A DNA stretch of 43,968 nt from Bacteroidota bacterium. Its GTDB lineage: Bacteria; Bacteroidota; Bacteroidia; Chitinophagales; Saprospiraceae. Position numbers and translations under genes: made by a program. Within the stretch, counting starts at the first letter, position 1. Each line of letters starts with the position of its first letter. The notes beneath the pieces are model-generated. The model was not told where the DNA came from, did no database searches, and saw only the letters and a list, made by a program, of their open reading frames with translations. Location of the stretch: the NCBI GenBank assembly GCA_029561355.1, contig JAKQJD010000124.1, positions 1 through 43,968 of the forward strand, given 5' to 3'. Positions 32,885 to 41,050 of this stretch are shown here, piece after piece.

Positions 32885-33566
32885 AGCGACCATCCTGATC
32901 ATTGACGACGAGCCGCCGATTCGCCGCCTGCTGGATATTACCCTGTCGGCACAGCACTACCGCGTCATGGAAACCGGTACCGCACGCGACGGCCAGATTG
33001 CGGCAGCCATGCACCCGCCCGACCTTATTTTGCTCGATCTGGGCCTGCCGGATGAAGACGGGCAGGCGCTTTTGCTCAAACTCCGGGAGTGGTATTCCAA
33101 ACCGATCATTGTGTTGTCGGCAAGAAATATGGAAGAAGAGATCGTACAGGCGCTCGACCACGGCGCGAACGATTACCTGACCAAGCCTTTCAGAACGGGC
33201 GAACTGCTGGCGCGCATCCGGTCGGCCCTGCGTGTTTCGCGACAGGAAGAAAACAATCCTGTACGGGAATTCGGCAACCTGCGCATCGACCTCGTAGCCC
33301 GGCAGCTGCGCCGGAACAACGAATTGGTACACCTGACCGCCACAGAATACGCCTTGCTGCTGCTTTTGGTGCAAAATGAAGGCCGGGTACTGACCCACCA
33401 GTTTATTTTGCGGGAAATCTGGGGCGCGCCGTACAGCACTCAATCACAGTATTTACGGGTGTATATCGGCCAATTGCGCAAGAAAATAGAGAACAATCCG
33501 AACCAGCCTGTTCATATTATAACCGCTTCCGGAGTGGGTTACCGGTTTTCAGGAAGTTCTTTATAA
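32877..33566 (+). CDS. KdpE-like response regulator
   Basis: A 229-residue OmpR-type regulator. Receiver motifs are ILIIDDEPPIRRLL, phospho-accepting Asp54 in LILLDLGLP and TKPF. The C-terminal winged helix contains LTATEYALLLLLVQNEGRVL and ends with ASGVGYRFS. Close to KdpE. It is translated with the upstream kinase by overlap. The likely target is the unit starting with the 40-residue peptide and kup. Confidence 0.9.
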   Translation: MIEATILIIDDEPPIRRLLDITLSAQHYRVMETGTARDGQIAAAMHPPDLILLDLGLPDEDGQALLLKLREWYSKPIIVLSARNMEEEIVQALDHGANDYLTKPFRTGELLARIRSALRVSRQEENNPVREFGNLRIDLVARQLRRNNELVHLTATEYALLLLLVQNEGRVLTHQFILREIWGAPYSTQSQYLRVYIGQLRKKIENNPNQPVHIITASGVGYRFSGSSL

Positions 33567-33617
33567 AATCTTTATATCCTTTTCCTGACTTTTACGCCCG
33601 GTTTATACCTCCTGCCT

Positions 33618-33625
33618 CACTTTTG
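33618..33625 (+). promoter_or_regulatory. -7 promoter box of the small peptide-kup unit
   Basis: CACTTTTG, the same box as at 1482 and 22309. Transcription would start near 33630, about 29 bases before the peptide ATG. It separates kup from the two-component genes. Confidence 0.4.
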
Positions 33626-33658
33626 CCCGGTTCTTTTTCTCAAAAAAATGATGGCAGG

Positions 33659-33781
33659 ATGGAGCACGACGATAAAAAAATCACCCCGGCCGAATGGATA
33701 CAGATCATTTTCTGGTGGATGTTTTCCATCGCGATGATAGTCGTGGTTTTTTTTAAAATTAAATACTTGTTGTTCAAGTAA
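33659..33781 (+). CDS. 40-residue single-helix membrane peptide preceding kup
   Basis: The frame MEHDDKKITPAEWIQIIFWW continues with MFSIAMIVVVFFKIKYLLFK. It has a charged N-terminus, one hydrophobic segment (about 14-32) and a basic end (KIK, K40). The stop is three bases before the kup ATG, and a promoter box lies 33 bases upstream. It resembles, in size and design, accessory peptides such as KdpF, but I find no sequence proof. A partner or stabiliser of Kup is an inference. Confidence 0.6.
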   Translation: MEHDDKKITPAEWIQIIFWWMFSIAMIVVVFFKIKYLLFK

Positions 33782-33784
33782 CAC

Positions 33785-35728
33785 ATGAAACCCAGTCATT
33801 CTACTACCTCAAAAGTCACCGCCGGTTCACTTCTCATCGCACTCGGCATAATTTACGGAGATATCGGTACCAGCCCCTTGTATGTGATGAAAGCCATCAT
33901 AGATTCCAAGGAAATATCTGAAATGCTGGTATTCGGCGGAGTCTCCTGCGTCTTCTGGACCCTCGTTTTTCAAACTACCTTTAAATACATCACCCTGACC
34001 CTGACGGCCGACAACCACGGCGAAGGCGGTATATTTTCCCTGTATGCCCTGGTTCGGCGTTACGGAAAAGGGCTCGTTTTTTCGGCTATGATCGGGGCCG
34101 CCACACTCCTGGCCGACGGCATGATCACACCGCCGATTTCCGTTGCTTCCGCAGTAGAAGGACTGGAAAAAGTAGCGCCGCACCTGCCCACGGTGCCAAT
34201 CGTCATCGTGATTATTTCATTTATCTTTTTCTTCCAGCGTTTCGGCACACAAACGGTCGGGCGGGCCTTCGGGCCGGTCATGGCCGTCTGGTTTGCCATG
34301 TTGCTGGTGTTAGGCGCAGTACAGATTTACCATTATCCCGATATCGTGCGGGCCTTAAATCCTTATTACGCCATCCAGTTGCTGACGCGCTACCCGCATG
34401 GTTTCTGGTTGCTGGGCGCCGTTTTTCTGTGTACAACCGGTGCGGAGGCCTTGTATTCCGACCTGGGACACTGCGGCAAATGGAATATTCGCTATACCTG
34501 GATTTTTGTAAAGACCAGCCTGGTAGTCAACTACCTGGGTCAGGCAGGCTGGCTGCTGCACCATGGCGATAATTACCTGTCGGGCCGGAATCCGTTTTAT
34601 GAAATCATGCCGCAATGGTTTCTCATTCCGGGTATCATCATTGCCACTGCGGCGGCGATCATCGCTTCGCAGGCATTGATCAGCGGTTCGTATACACTGA
34701 TCAGTGAAGCCATGTCGCTCAATTTCTGGCCACGCGTCGGGGTGCGCCAGCCTACCGAGTTCAAGGGACAAATCTATATTCCCAGCGTAAACATTATGCT
34801 CTGGGCGGGCTGTATCGCCGTAATGCTGTATTTCCAGAACTCGGAACACATGGAAGCGGCCTACGGGCTGGCCATTACTATGACCATGATGACTACCACG
34901 GTCCTGCTGAGTTATTACCTGTACCGTGTACGGAAATGGGCACTCGGGCTGGTGGCTTTTCTGGGATTGCTGTTTATTTTCATCGAGTTATCCTTCTTTA
35001 TCGCCAACCTGAAAAAATTTCCGGAGGGCGGCTTTATTACCCTCATCATTGGCGGCGGACTTTTCACGATCATGTACTCCTGGTATTTTGCCCGGAAAAT
35101 CAACAACAAGTTCGTGCGTTTCGTTGATCTGTACACTTACCTGCCGGTACTGAAAGAACTGAGCGAGGACGATGCCATTCCAAAATTCAGCACCCACCTG
35201 ATCTATCTCACCAAGGCCGATCACCGCAGTCATATCGAGGAAAAAGTGATCAAATCCATTTTTTCCAAAAAACCCAAACGCGCCGACGTTTACTGGTTCC
35301 TGCACCTGAACCGCACGGACAGTCCATATACCCTGAATTACGAAGTGGCCGAACTGCTCGACGACAAAGTGATCCGGATCGATATCAACCTGGGTTTCCG
35401 CGTGCAACCCCGCACGGAGTTGTTTTTCAAAAAAATCGTCCAGGATCTGGTCAAAAACAAGGAACTAAGTCTGCACATCCGCCCCGACGGAAGCACGAAA
35501 TACAACCCGGAGCCGGACTTTAAATTCGTGGTGATCGAAAAATTCCTGTCGCTGGAAAACGAGTTCAGCCTGCGCGAAGGACTGCTGCTCAACAGTTATT
35601 TCTTCCTGAAAAAACTCAGCCAGTCCGACGAAAAAGCCTTCGGGCTTGACAAGTCGGATATTGTCGTGGAAGACGTACCCATGCTGGTGCAGCCGGTGCA
35701 AAAAATGGATTTCAAGCGGATACCCTGA
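33785..35728 (+). CDS. kup: Kup-family low-affinity potassium transporter
   Basis: A 647-residue inner-membrane potassium importer. The family start ALGIIYGDIGTSPLYVM is at about residues 19-35. Further signature segments are DNHGEGGIFSLYALVR and TGAEALYSDLGHCG. About twelve helices are followed by a cytoplasmic domain from about residue 450. Kup is usually a proton symporter. The small membrane peptide is directly upstream and the KdpDE-like system precedes it, a link that suggests potassium-responsive control. The stop is followed at once by a 118-base palindrome. Confidence 0.96.
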   Translation: MKPSHSTTSKVTAGSLLIALGIIYGDIGTSPLYVMKAIIDSKEISEMLVFGGVSCVFWTLVFQTTFKYITLTLTADNHGEGGIFSLYALVRRYGKGLVFSAMIGAATLLADGMITPPISVASAVEGLEKVAPHLPTVPIVIVIISFIFFFQRFGTQTVGRAFGPVMAVWFAMLLVLGAVQIYHYPDIVRALNPYYAIQLLTRYPHGFWLLGAVFLCTTGAEALYSDLGHCGKWNIRYTWIFVKTSLVVNYLGQAGWLLHHGDNYLSGRNPFYEIMPQWFLIPGIIIATAAAIIASQALISGSYTLISEAMSLNFWPRVGVRQPTEFKGQIYIPSVNIMLWAGCIAVMLYFQNSEHMEAAYGLAITMTMMTTTVLLSYYLYRVRKWALGLVAFLGLLFIFIELSFFIANLKKFPEGGFITLIIGGGLFTIMYSWYFARKINNKFVRFVDLYTYLPVLKELSEDDAIPKFSTHLIYLTKADHRSHIEEKVIKSIFSKKPKRADVYWFLHLNRTDSPYTLNYEVAELLDDKVIRIDINLGFRVQPRTELFFKKIVQDLVKNKELSLHIRPDGSTKYNPEPDFKFVVIEKFLSLENEFSLREGLLLNSYFFLKKLSQSDEKAFGLDKSDIVVEDVPMLVQPVQKMDFKRIP

Positions 35729-35846
35729 AACGCGGATCACGCGAATGAATAGCGCATTACGCGGATTTGATTTGAGTAAGTGAAGATTTTTCTTCATTTT
35801 TCAGGCCAATCCGCGTGATCCGCTATTCATCCGCGTAATCCGCGTT
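35729..35846. repeat. Palindromic element, CGCGGATTACGCGGAT flavour
   Basis: Two arms of about 39 bases (35729-35767 with 35808-35846) match as inverted repeats at nearly all positions, built of CGCGGAT and ACGCGGAT words with GATGAATAGCG. A GAAGATTTTTCTTC hairpin lies in the centre. It fills the 124-base gap between the convergent kup and DUF4249 genes and probably terminates both. Confidence 0.92.
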
Positions 35847-35852
35847 GCAGCA

Positions 35853-36779
35853 TCAGTGTATTTCAATGTCTTTTCTGTTCGACACCGAAAATATCCCCAG
35901 CCCGTTTTCCAGGTTGTGGTAAATGGATACCGGTTCCACCAGCGGGTTTTCATCCACCTCGTAATTGGCTTCATAGGAGCGCGACCATTTGAAATAGTCC
36001 TCCGTCACGTGGCGCACGCGCACTACGATAGAACTATCCGCAGTGCCGTATGACTGGCTGTCGAAACGCGCCTGGAATTTGTAGGTCTGCCCGTCAAAAA
36101 ACTGGTCGCTGATGAGTCCGCCGTTGTAAAAACCGGCTTGCACGTTGGGGTCGTTGTAGCCATCTACATACACCGCATTTTCCACCACCCCTAGTGTATC
36201 CATTTCACCGGTTTGCGGGTCGTATCTCGTCTCGTAAAACAGTTTGAACAGCTTGACTTCGTAATAGTTTTTCACCCCCGGCTGGTCCTGGAAAAACACT
36301 TCCGCCAGATCGATGCGGTCGCCGAATTCGCCCGGAACGGCATTGTATTTTACCCGCGCCGAATCTATCTGAAAATCGGCCGGCATGATCTGTACAGCCC
36401 GTACGGCCGGGAAATCCGGATGCGCTGCACGTATCTCATAGGTGCTGCCGGGTTGTAACGGATGCGTTAAAACGGCTGTCAGCACAAATGAACTGTCGAC
36501 ACTTAAAGGCGTGAATGTCAGCCACTTCTGCCCGTTTTCGTACAGTTCGGCCGTAGCGCCTTTGACGAACCAGTCGTCGAAAGATTCCGGGCTTTCCAGA
36601 ATGCCGTAATTCCGCGATACCACTATGCGAATGGCTGAATCTTTCTGATCGAGCAGCAGGTGAAATGAAAGTTGTTTGTCGTATTCCGGCGGATCGATCT
36701 TGACGGTCTGGCTGAAAAAATCTTCCGTGCAGGATGCCAGCAGGAGGGAAGCGGAAAGGAGGAAGAATATGTATTTCAT
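35853..36779 (-). CDS. DUF4249 outer-membrane lipoprotein
   Basis: A 308-residue lipoprotein with signal and lipobox MKYIFFLLSASLLLASC (Cys17). The family-typical beta-rich domain contains AELYENGQKWLTFTPL, PGSTYEIRAAHPDFPAV, KNYYEVKLFK, GLISDQFFDGQTYKFQARFD and a late ISIYHNLENGLGIFS-like segment (SIYHNLENGLGIFSVSNRKD). DUF4249 genes sit next to TonB-dependent receptors in many Bacteroidota, as here. A surface helper of the receptor is likely. Substrate unknown. A long repeat array lies between the two genes. Confidence 0.88.
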   Translation of the reverse strand: MKYIFFLLSASLLLASCTEDFFSQTVKIDPPEYDKQLSFHLLLDQKDSAIRIVVSRNYGILESPESFDDWFVKGATAELYENGQKWLTFTPLSVDSSFVLTAVLTHPLQPGSTYEIRAAHPDFPAVRAVQIMPADFQIDSARVKYNAVPGEFGDRIDLAEVFFQDQPGVKNYYEVKLFKLFYETRYDPQTGEMDTLGVVENAVYVDGYNDPNVQAGFYNGGLISDQFFDGQTYKFQARFDSQSYGTADSSIVVRVRHVTEDYFKWSRSYEANYEVDENPLVEPVSIYHNLENGLGIFSVSNRKDIEIH

Positions 36780-36799
36780 ATTGTTGGGTGGTTGAGAAT

Positions 36800-36983
36800 G
36801 TTGATGAGGTTGATGAGGGTTGATAAGGGTTGATGAGGGTTGATAAGGGTTGATGAGGGTTGATGAGGTTGATAAGGGTTGATGAGGGTTGATAAGGGTT
36901 GATGAGGGTTGATAAGGGTTGATAAGGGTTGATGAGGGTTGATAAGGGTTGATGAGGGTTGATAAGGGTTGATGAGGGTTGAT
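36800..36983. repeat. 10-bp tandem array GTTGATRAGG, 18 units
   Basis: Eighteen near-identical units alternate GTTGATGAGG and GTTGATAAGG (two units are 9 bases), then run into GATATTCAGCCGCTC. This is the expanded outer arm of the element that continues to 37079. The 10-base period approaches one DNA helix turn. Confidence 0.95.
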
Positions 36984-37079
36984 ATTCAGCCGCTCAAAAA
37001 AGAGGGAATTTGTTCATTCATCGAGCGGCTGAATATCAACCCTCATCAACCTTTATCAACCCTCATCAACCTTTATCAG
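36978..37079. repeat. Palindromic core and second arm, GTTGATRAGG flavour (copy 2)
   Basis: GATATTCAGCCGCTC (36981-36995) faces GAGCGGCTGAATATC (37023-37037), a perfect 15-bp inverted repeat around a loop with GTTCATTC. CCTCATCAACCTTTATCAAC words follow to the stop codon of the TonB receptor. No CRISPR-like spacers are present. Confidence 0.92.
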
Positions 37080-39481
37080 AACTTAAAGCTCCAGGCGAAA
37101 TACGGAATCACCGGAAACAGCGAAGCCTTTTTCAGCACCTGTTTGGTTTGCCCGTTGTTGTATTCCGTATCGGTAAACAGGAAGAACGGATTTTTCCGGT
37201 TGTATGCATTATAGGCGCCAAATGCCCAGGTACGCGTGTAGCGGCGTTTTTTCTTGGTAAATTCCACCCCGACGTCGAGGCGGTTGTAGGACGGCATCCG
37301 GAAATTGTTGCGCTTCGGCGTATGCGTGATGGTGCTGAGGTAATTGCCGTAGTTCGACGGACCGAGGTACTGCGAGTTGCCGAGCGTCACGGCGTTACCG
37401 GTGGAGTACACCCAACTGGCCGCCAGGGAAAAACGCTCGGTGAATTTGTACGAACCCGTCACTTCGAAATCGTGCCTGCGGTCGTATTTGTACGGAAATT
37501 CCTTGCCGAAGTTGATGTCGTCGAATTGCCGTGTAGCCCAGGAAAGCGTGTAGCCGATCCAGCCGCTGAGTTTGCCCGTTTTTTTCTGCACGAAAAACTC
37601 CGACCCGTAGGCGGTGCCGCGGCCTTGCGATACGCGGTCTTCCCAGCCTTCAAATTGCAGCAGGCTGGAGCCCTCGCGGAATGCGATGACGTTGTTCATT
37701 TCCTTGTAATAGAGTTCGACGCTGAATTCGTAGTCTTTACCCAGCGTTTTGGCAGTGCCCACGGCCGCCTGCCAGGAGTCCTGCGGTTTTACACGTTTGG
37801 TCGTCGGCAGCCACAGGTCGGTGGGCAAACCGATGGTTTCGTTGGTAAGCAGGTGGATATACTGGCGCATGGTGCTGAAACCGGCTTTCACCGACCAGCC
37901 GCCATCGAGCAGGTACCGCGCATTGAGGCGGGGCTGCAGGGAGAAATATGGTTTGCCGGCGAGGGCGAATCCGGAAAAGTGCAGGCCAGCATTGACCCGG
38001 AAACTGCTGTTTATTTTCCAGTCGTCTTCGGCGTAGGCCGCAAATTCGGTGGCCTGCACATTGGGTTGTACGTAGTTGGAACTAAAACTGCTGATATCTT
38101 CACCTGCTTCGAAAGAAGAATAACTCGAGCGGAAATCGCCCGGTTTGAACGTATGCAGGATGGCATTCGCGCCGAAGCGAATATAATGTTCCGGGCTGGG
38201 CAGGTAATCGAAATCGATTTTGGCTGCCACGTCGCTGATTCCGGAAAAATAATTCAGGTCGAACTTGTCTTCGCTGATCAGAGCCTTGTTTTCAAATTCC
38301 CGGCTTTCAAAACCGTTGGAAGTTTCAAATTTATAGCGGCTGAACGTAAGGGTGCTGTTGGCAAAAAGTTTGGGCGTCCAGATATGGTTCCAGCGCAGCG
38401 CCGTCGTGATGTTTCCCCAGCCCAGCCCGGCTTTGAACCGGTCTTCGTACTCTTCGTCGTTTTCTTCAATATTGAAGTAAAACTTGTCCTGACCGGCGTA
38501 AAAACTCAGGAAAACGCGGTCTTTTTCAGAAAACTTATAGTTCACCTTCGCATTCACGTCGTCGAAAAAATACCCTACTACCCCATCACTCCCGTCGGCC
38601 TTGAAACCCGCCTTGATGAGCGGCCGCGCCAGAATGTCGATGTACGTGCGGCGCCCGGAAACGATGAACGAGGACTTCCCTTTTTTGATCGGCCCTTCCA
38701 GCGTGAGTTTGGATGCGATGAGGCCGATGGTGCCTTCTCCGTGGAATTCGTTTTCGTTGCCTTCCTTCATATTGATTTCGATCACCGACGACAGGCGCCC
38801 GCCGTACCGTGCCGGAAAACCGCCTTTGATGAGCGAAACGTCTTTGACCGCATCGGGGTTGAACACCGAAAAAAACCCGAACAGGTGTGACACGTTGTAC
38901 ACCGGCACCCCGTCGAGCAGGATCAGGTTCTGGTCGGGACCGCCGCCGCGCACGTAAATGCCGCTCTGGCCTTCGCCGCCGCCCGAAACGCCGGGCAGCA
39001 GTTGCAGGGCCTTGAGCACGTCTTTTTCGCCGAGGAAAGCGGGCACGTTTTTGATTTGCTGGATCGGCACGTCGATGCGGCCCATTTGCGCGCGTTCTTC
39101 GATGCGTTCGTAGCGTTCACCTTTGATCTCGACCTCCCGCAGCACGGAGCCGGGTTCGAGGGAGATATTTTGTGCGGTGTTTTTATCCAGAAAAAACTGG
39201 AATGCGCCGGGTTTGTAACCGATGTAGGTAATGGCGATCAGGGCAGAATCGCTGGGCAGGGTCAGGCTGTAAAAGCCGAAGGTATTGGTGACGGTACCCT
39301 TGCCGCTTTTCACGTCGCGGATGGTAGCGCCGATCAGGTATTCACCGCTGGACTGGTCGGTCACGGTGCCGCTGATGGTAAACTTGTCCTGCGCGCGGAT
39401 TTGCCAGGAAAACAATAAAAACAAAATAAAAACGAAGATTTTAGCCGGTTTCGGCGGGCAAAAGGTGTTTATACGTTGCAT
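37076..39481 (-). CDS. TonB-dependent receptor with carboxypeptidase-like regulatory domain
   Basis: An 801-residue outer-membrane receptor. Signal peptide to about residue 30 (FVFILFLLFSWQIRA), then a CarboxypepD-reg-like domain (about 33-115, GTVTDQSSGEYLIGATIRD), a plug (about 140-235, GIYVRGGGPDQNLILLDGVP and FNPDAVKDVSLIKGGFPARY) and a 22-strand-type barrel. The end (AYNRKNPFFL, later FAWSFKF) fits outer-membrane insertion. It imports an unknown substrate with TonB energy and is paired with the DUF4249 lipoprotein. The stop TGA is in the repeat that follows. Confidence 0.94.
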   Translation of the reverse strand: MQRINTFCPPKPAKIFVFILFLLFSWQIRAQDKFTISGTVTDQSSGEYLIGATIRDVKSGKGTVTNTFGFYSLTLPSDSALIAITYIGYKPGAFQFFLDKNTAQNISLEPGSVLREVEIKGERYERIEERAQMGRIDVPIQQIKNVPAFLGEKDVLKALQLLPGVSGGGEGQSGIYVRGGGPDQNLILLDGVPVYNVSHLFGFFSVFNPDAVKDVSLIKGGFPARYGGRLSSVIEINMKEGNENEFHGEGTIGLIASKLTLEGPIKKGKSSFIVSGRRTYIDILARPLIKAGFKADGSDGVVGYFFDDVNAKVNYKFSEKDRVFLSFYAGQDKFYFNIEENDEEYEDRFKAGLGWGNITTALRWNHIWTPKLFANSTLTFSRYKFETSNGFESREFENKALISEDKFDLNYFSGISDVAAKIDFDYLPSPEHYIRFGANAILHTFKPGDFRSSYSSFEAGEDISSFSSNYVQPNVQATEFAAYAEDDWKINSSFRVNAGLHFSGFALAGKPYFSLQPRLNARYLLDGGWSVKAGFSTMRQYIHLLTNETIGLPTDLWLPTTKRVKPQDSWQAAVGTAKTLGKDYEFSVELYYKEMNNVIAFREGSSLLQFEGWEDRVSQGRGTAYGSEFFVQKKTGKLSGWIGYTLSWATRQFDDINFGKEFPYKYDRRHDFEVTGSYKFTERFSLAASWVYSTGNAVTLGNSQYLGPSNYGNYLSTITHTPKRNNFRMPSYNRLDVGVEFTKKKRRYTRTWAFGAYNAYNRKNPFFLFTDTEYNNGQTKQVLKKASLFPVIPYFAWSFKF

Positions 39482-39601
39482 AGAAGGAAGGTGGGTTAGT
39501 TATGGGCAAAGGACGCAGGGAAGAAGAGGAATGGTTGTTGGCGCAGGCTGTTTTGTGTTTTTTTTAACTAAATCGGATCGTATTGAGGTATAGGTTCATA
39601 G

Positions 39602-40954
39602 TCAGGTTTTCCGGAATGTATACCGGTTAAACACCACCCATCCCTTTTTCTCGTCTTTTCGCCAGTCGGTAAGTTCTATCGTTTGATCATCCAAAAACCG
39701 GTAAACGCATTTGCCCTGCTGCGTTGCCGGAGTTCCCCATAACGTAATGAATTCGTGGCCGTTGTAATGACCTTCCACCGGAAAAATATCGCCGTTGGAA
39801 TCCATCCACTGCGCATTGAAACGATCGGATTTTCCCGCATTTTTGTAAAAGGCTTTCCCTTCGAAAATCTCTGCCGGACCTGTAGGCGGATGCGCGTCCA
39901 GTTTGTAAGTCAGCACCATAAACCTGTTTTGCAGGTCGGGCTCCCATTTCATGCTGGCCTCCGCCGTCGGCGTTTTCGACACCCAGGAACCCAGTATCCG
40001 TTTTTCAAATGAAGTGACGTGCGTGCTGTCGGCCAGCCTGCGCCGCACGTTGCGCCAGGTCTGATCGACCATAGGGCCGGTGCGATTGCCGCCCAGCACG
40101 TGCAGGTGCAGGTGAAATGCCGATTGCCCGGCGTTTTCGTTGGTATTGATCACCAGCCGGTAGCCTGTTTCGGCATGGGTGGTGCGTTGTACCATATCCC
40201 GGGCCGTAAGCAGCATATGGCCGAGCAAGGCTTCGTCAGCCGGGGTCGCATCGTTCAGCGTCGGGATACGGCGATTGGGAATCACCAGCAGGTGGAAAGG
40301 CTCCTGCGGACTGATGGAACGCAAAACCGTTACCAGGCTGTCCTGATAAAAAAGGCGCTCCGGAAATTTCCCGTCAATTTCCTTTTGAAAAACGGAGGGC
40401 TCGGCCAGTGCTTTGGCTTTGCGTTGCAGGTATGCCGGATTCAGCAGACTATTTGTTGTCACCTGCCCGGTATTTCTGTAAATAAGGGAAAACCTGCCGG
40501 TGCTGTTTGCCCAGGGCACTTCCAGGTACTTTTCAAGCACGGAATCTGCTTCCGGGTGGTAAACAGTGCGTTTCAGTACACTCCCCTGACCGGTTTCAAA
40601 AATATAATCTCCCTGGTCTATACGCTTTAACCGGAACGTATCGACCGGGCTGGAATGCGAATAGGCCACTTCGGCCGTGTACAGGATCTGTCCGTTTTGA
40701 TAATGCAATTGCAGGTTTTCGCTCGAAACGGGAAGGGAATCACGCGTGTCAGTATGAACGATCGAGACCTTTCCTTCCAGATGCTGCGGGTTCCGGATTT
40801 CCCATTGCTCATATTCCAGTCCCCGTTCCGTGTGCGCCACCCAGACACCCTGGAGCCGGTAGAAGGCGGCAAAATCCTGCAAAGAAAAGGTCTGCGCTGT
40901 CGTGGTGAACGTCAGCAATAGCACCGCTGCAAGCGGCAACAAAGTTGTTTTCAT
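39602..40954 (-). CDS. Secreted HIT-domain (HINT-like) protein with flanking lipocalin-like domains
   Basis: A 450-residue exported protein. ATG 40954 gives signal peptide MKTTLLPLAAVLLLTFTTTA; the frame from 41023 would bury it. Residues about 25-170 resemble DUF6265-type beta domains (LQGVWVAHTERGLEYEQWEI). About 185-292 is a HINT-like HIT domain: FPERLFYQDSLVTVLRSISP, FHLLVIPNRRI and GYRLVIN, with nucleotide-binding triad H281-x-H283-x-H285 (FHLHLHVLGG). About 315-450 resembles a DUF1579-like barrel (KRILGSWVSKTPTAEASMKW). HIT proteins are normally small and cytoplasmic, so a secreted, three-domain form is unusual. The nucleotide substrate outside the cytoplasm is unknown. Confidence 0.85.
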   Translation of the reverse strand: MKTTLLPLAAVLLLTFTTTAQTFSLQDFAAFYRLQGVWVAHTERGLEYEQWEIRNPQHLEGKVSIVHTDTRDSLPVSSENLQLHYQNGQILYTAEVAYSHSSPVDTFRLKRIDQGDYIFETGQGSVLKRTVYHPEADSVLEKYLEVPWANSTGRFSLIYRNTGQVTTNSLLNPAYLQRKAKALAEPSVFQKEIDGKFPERLFYQDSLVTVLRSISPQEPFHLLVIPNRRIPTLNDATPADEALLGHMLLTARDMVQRTTHAETGYRLVINTNENAGQSAFHLHLHVLGGNRTGPMVDQTWRNVRRRLADSTHVTSFEKRILGSWVSKTPTAEASMKWEPDLQNRFMVLTYKLDAHPPTGPAEIFEGKAFYKNAGKSDRFNAQWMDSNGDIFPVEGHYNGHEFITLWGTPATQQGKCVYRFLDDQTIELTDWRKDEKKGWVVFNRYTFRKT

Positions 40955-41005
40955 ATTCAAGAGGGCGTCGTGGTAAACAGTGCAACGAAAATACAGCAAG
41001 CCCGG

Positions 41006-41013
41006 AATTTTTG
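41006..41013 (+). promoter_or_regulatory. Possible -7 box of the 41051 gene
   Basis: AATTTTTG resembles TAnnTTTG with one mismatch at the first base. TATTTTCG on the other strand (40986-40993) may serve the divergent HIT gene. The whole divergent gap is 96 bases. Confidence 0.3.
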
Positions 41014-41050
41014 TACCTAACACCTCGTTTCCTTCTCAAACCTGAATCGT

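Noticed and set aside
36800-36983. Tandem array considered as a CRISPR array
   Set aside because: Units are 10 bases with no unique spacers, and no cas genes are present.
36969-37214. Short frame starting MMRVDIQPLKK with INPHQPLSTLINLYQ
   Set aside because: A translation of the GTTGATRAGG repeat arms. Similar false proteins arise at 21699 and 41824.
37010-38890. 626-residue plus-strand open frame
   Set aside because: It lies opposite the TonB receptor, whose domain motifs are clear; its N-terminus is repeat sequence (AAEYQPSSTF).
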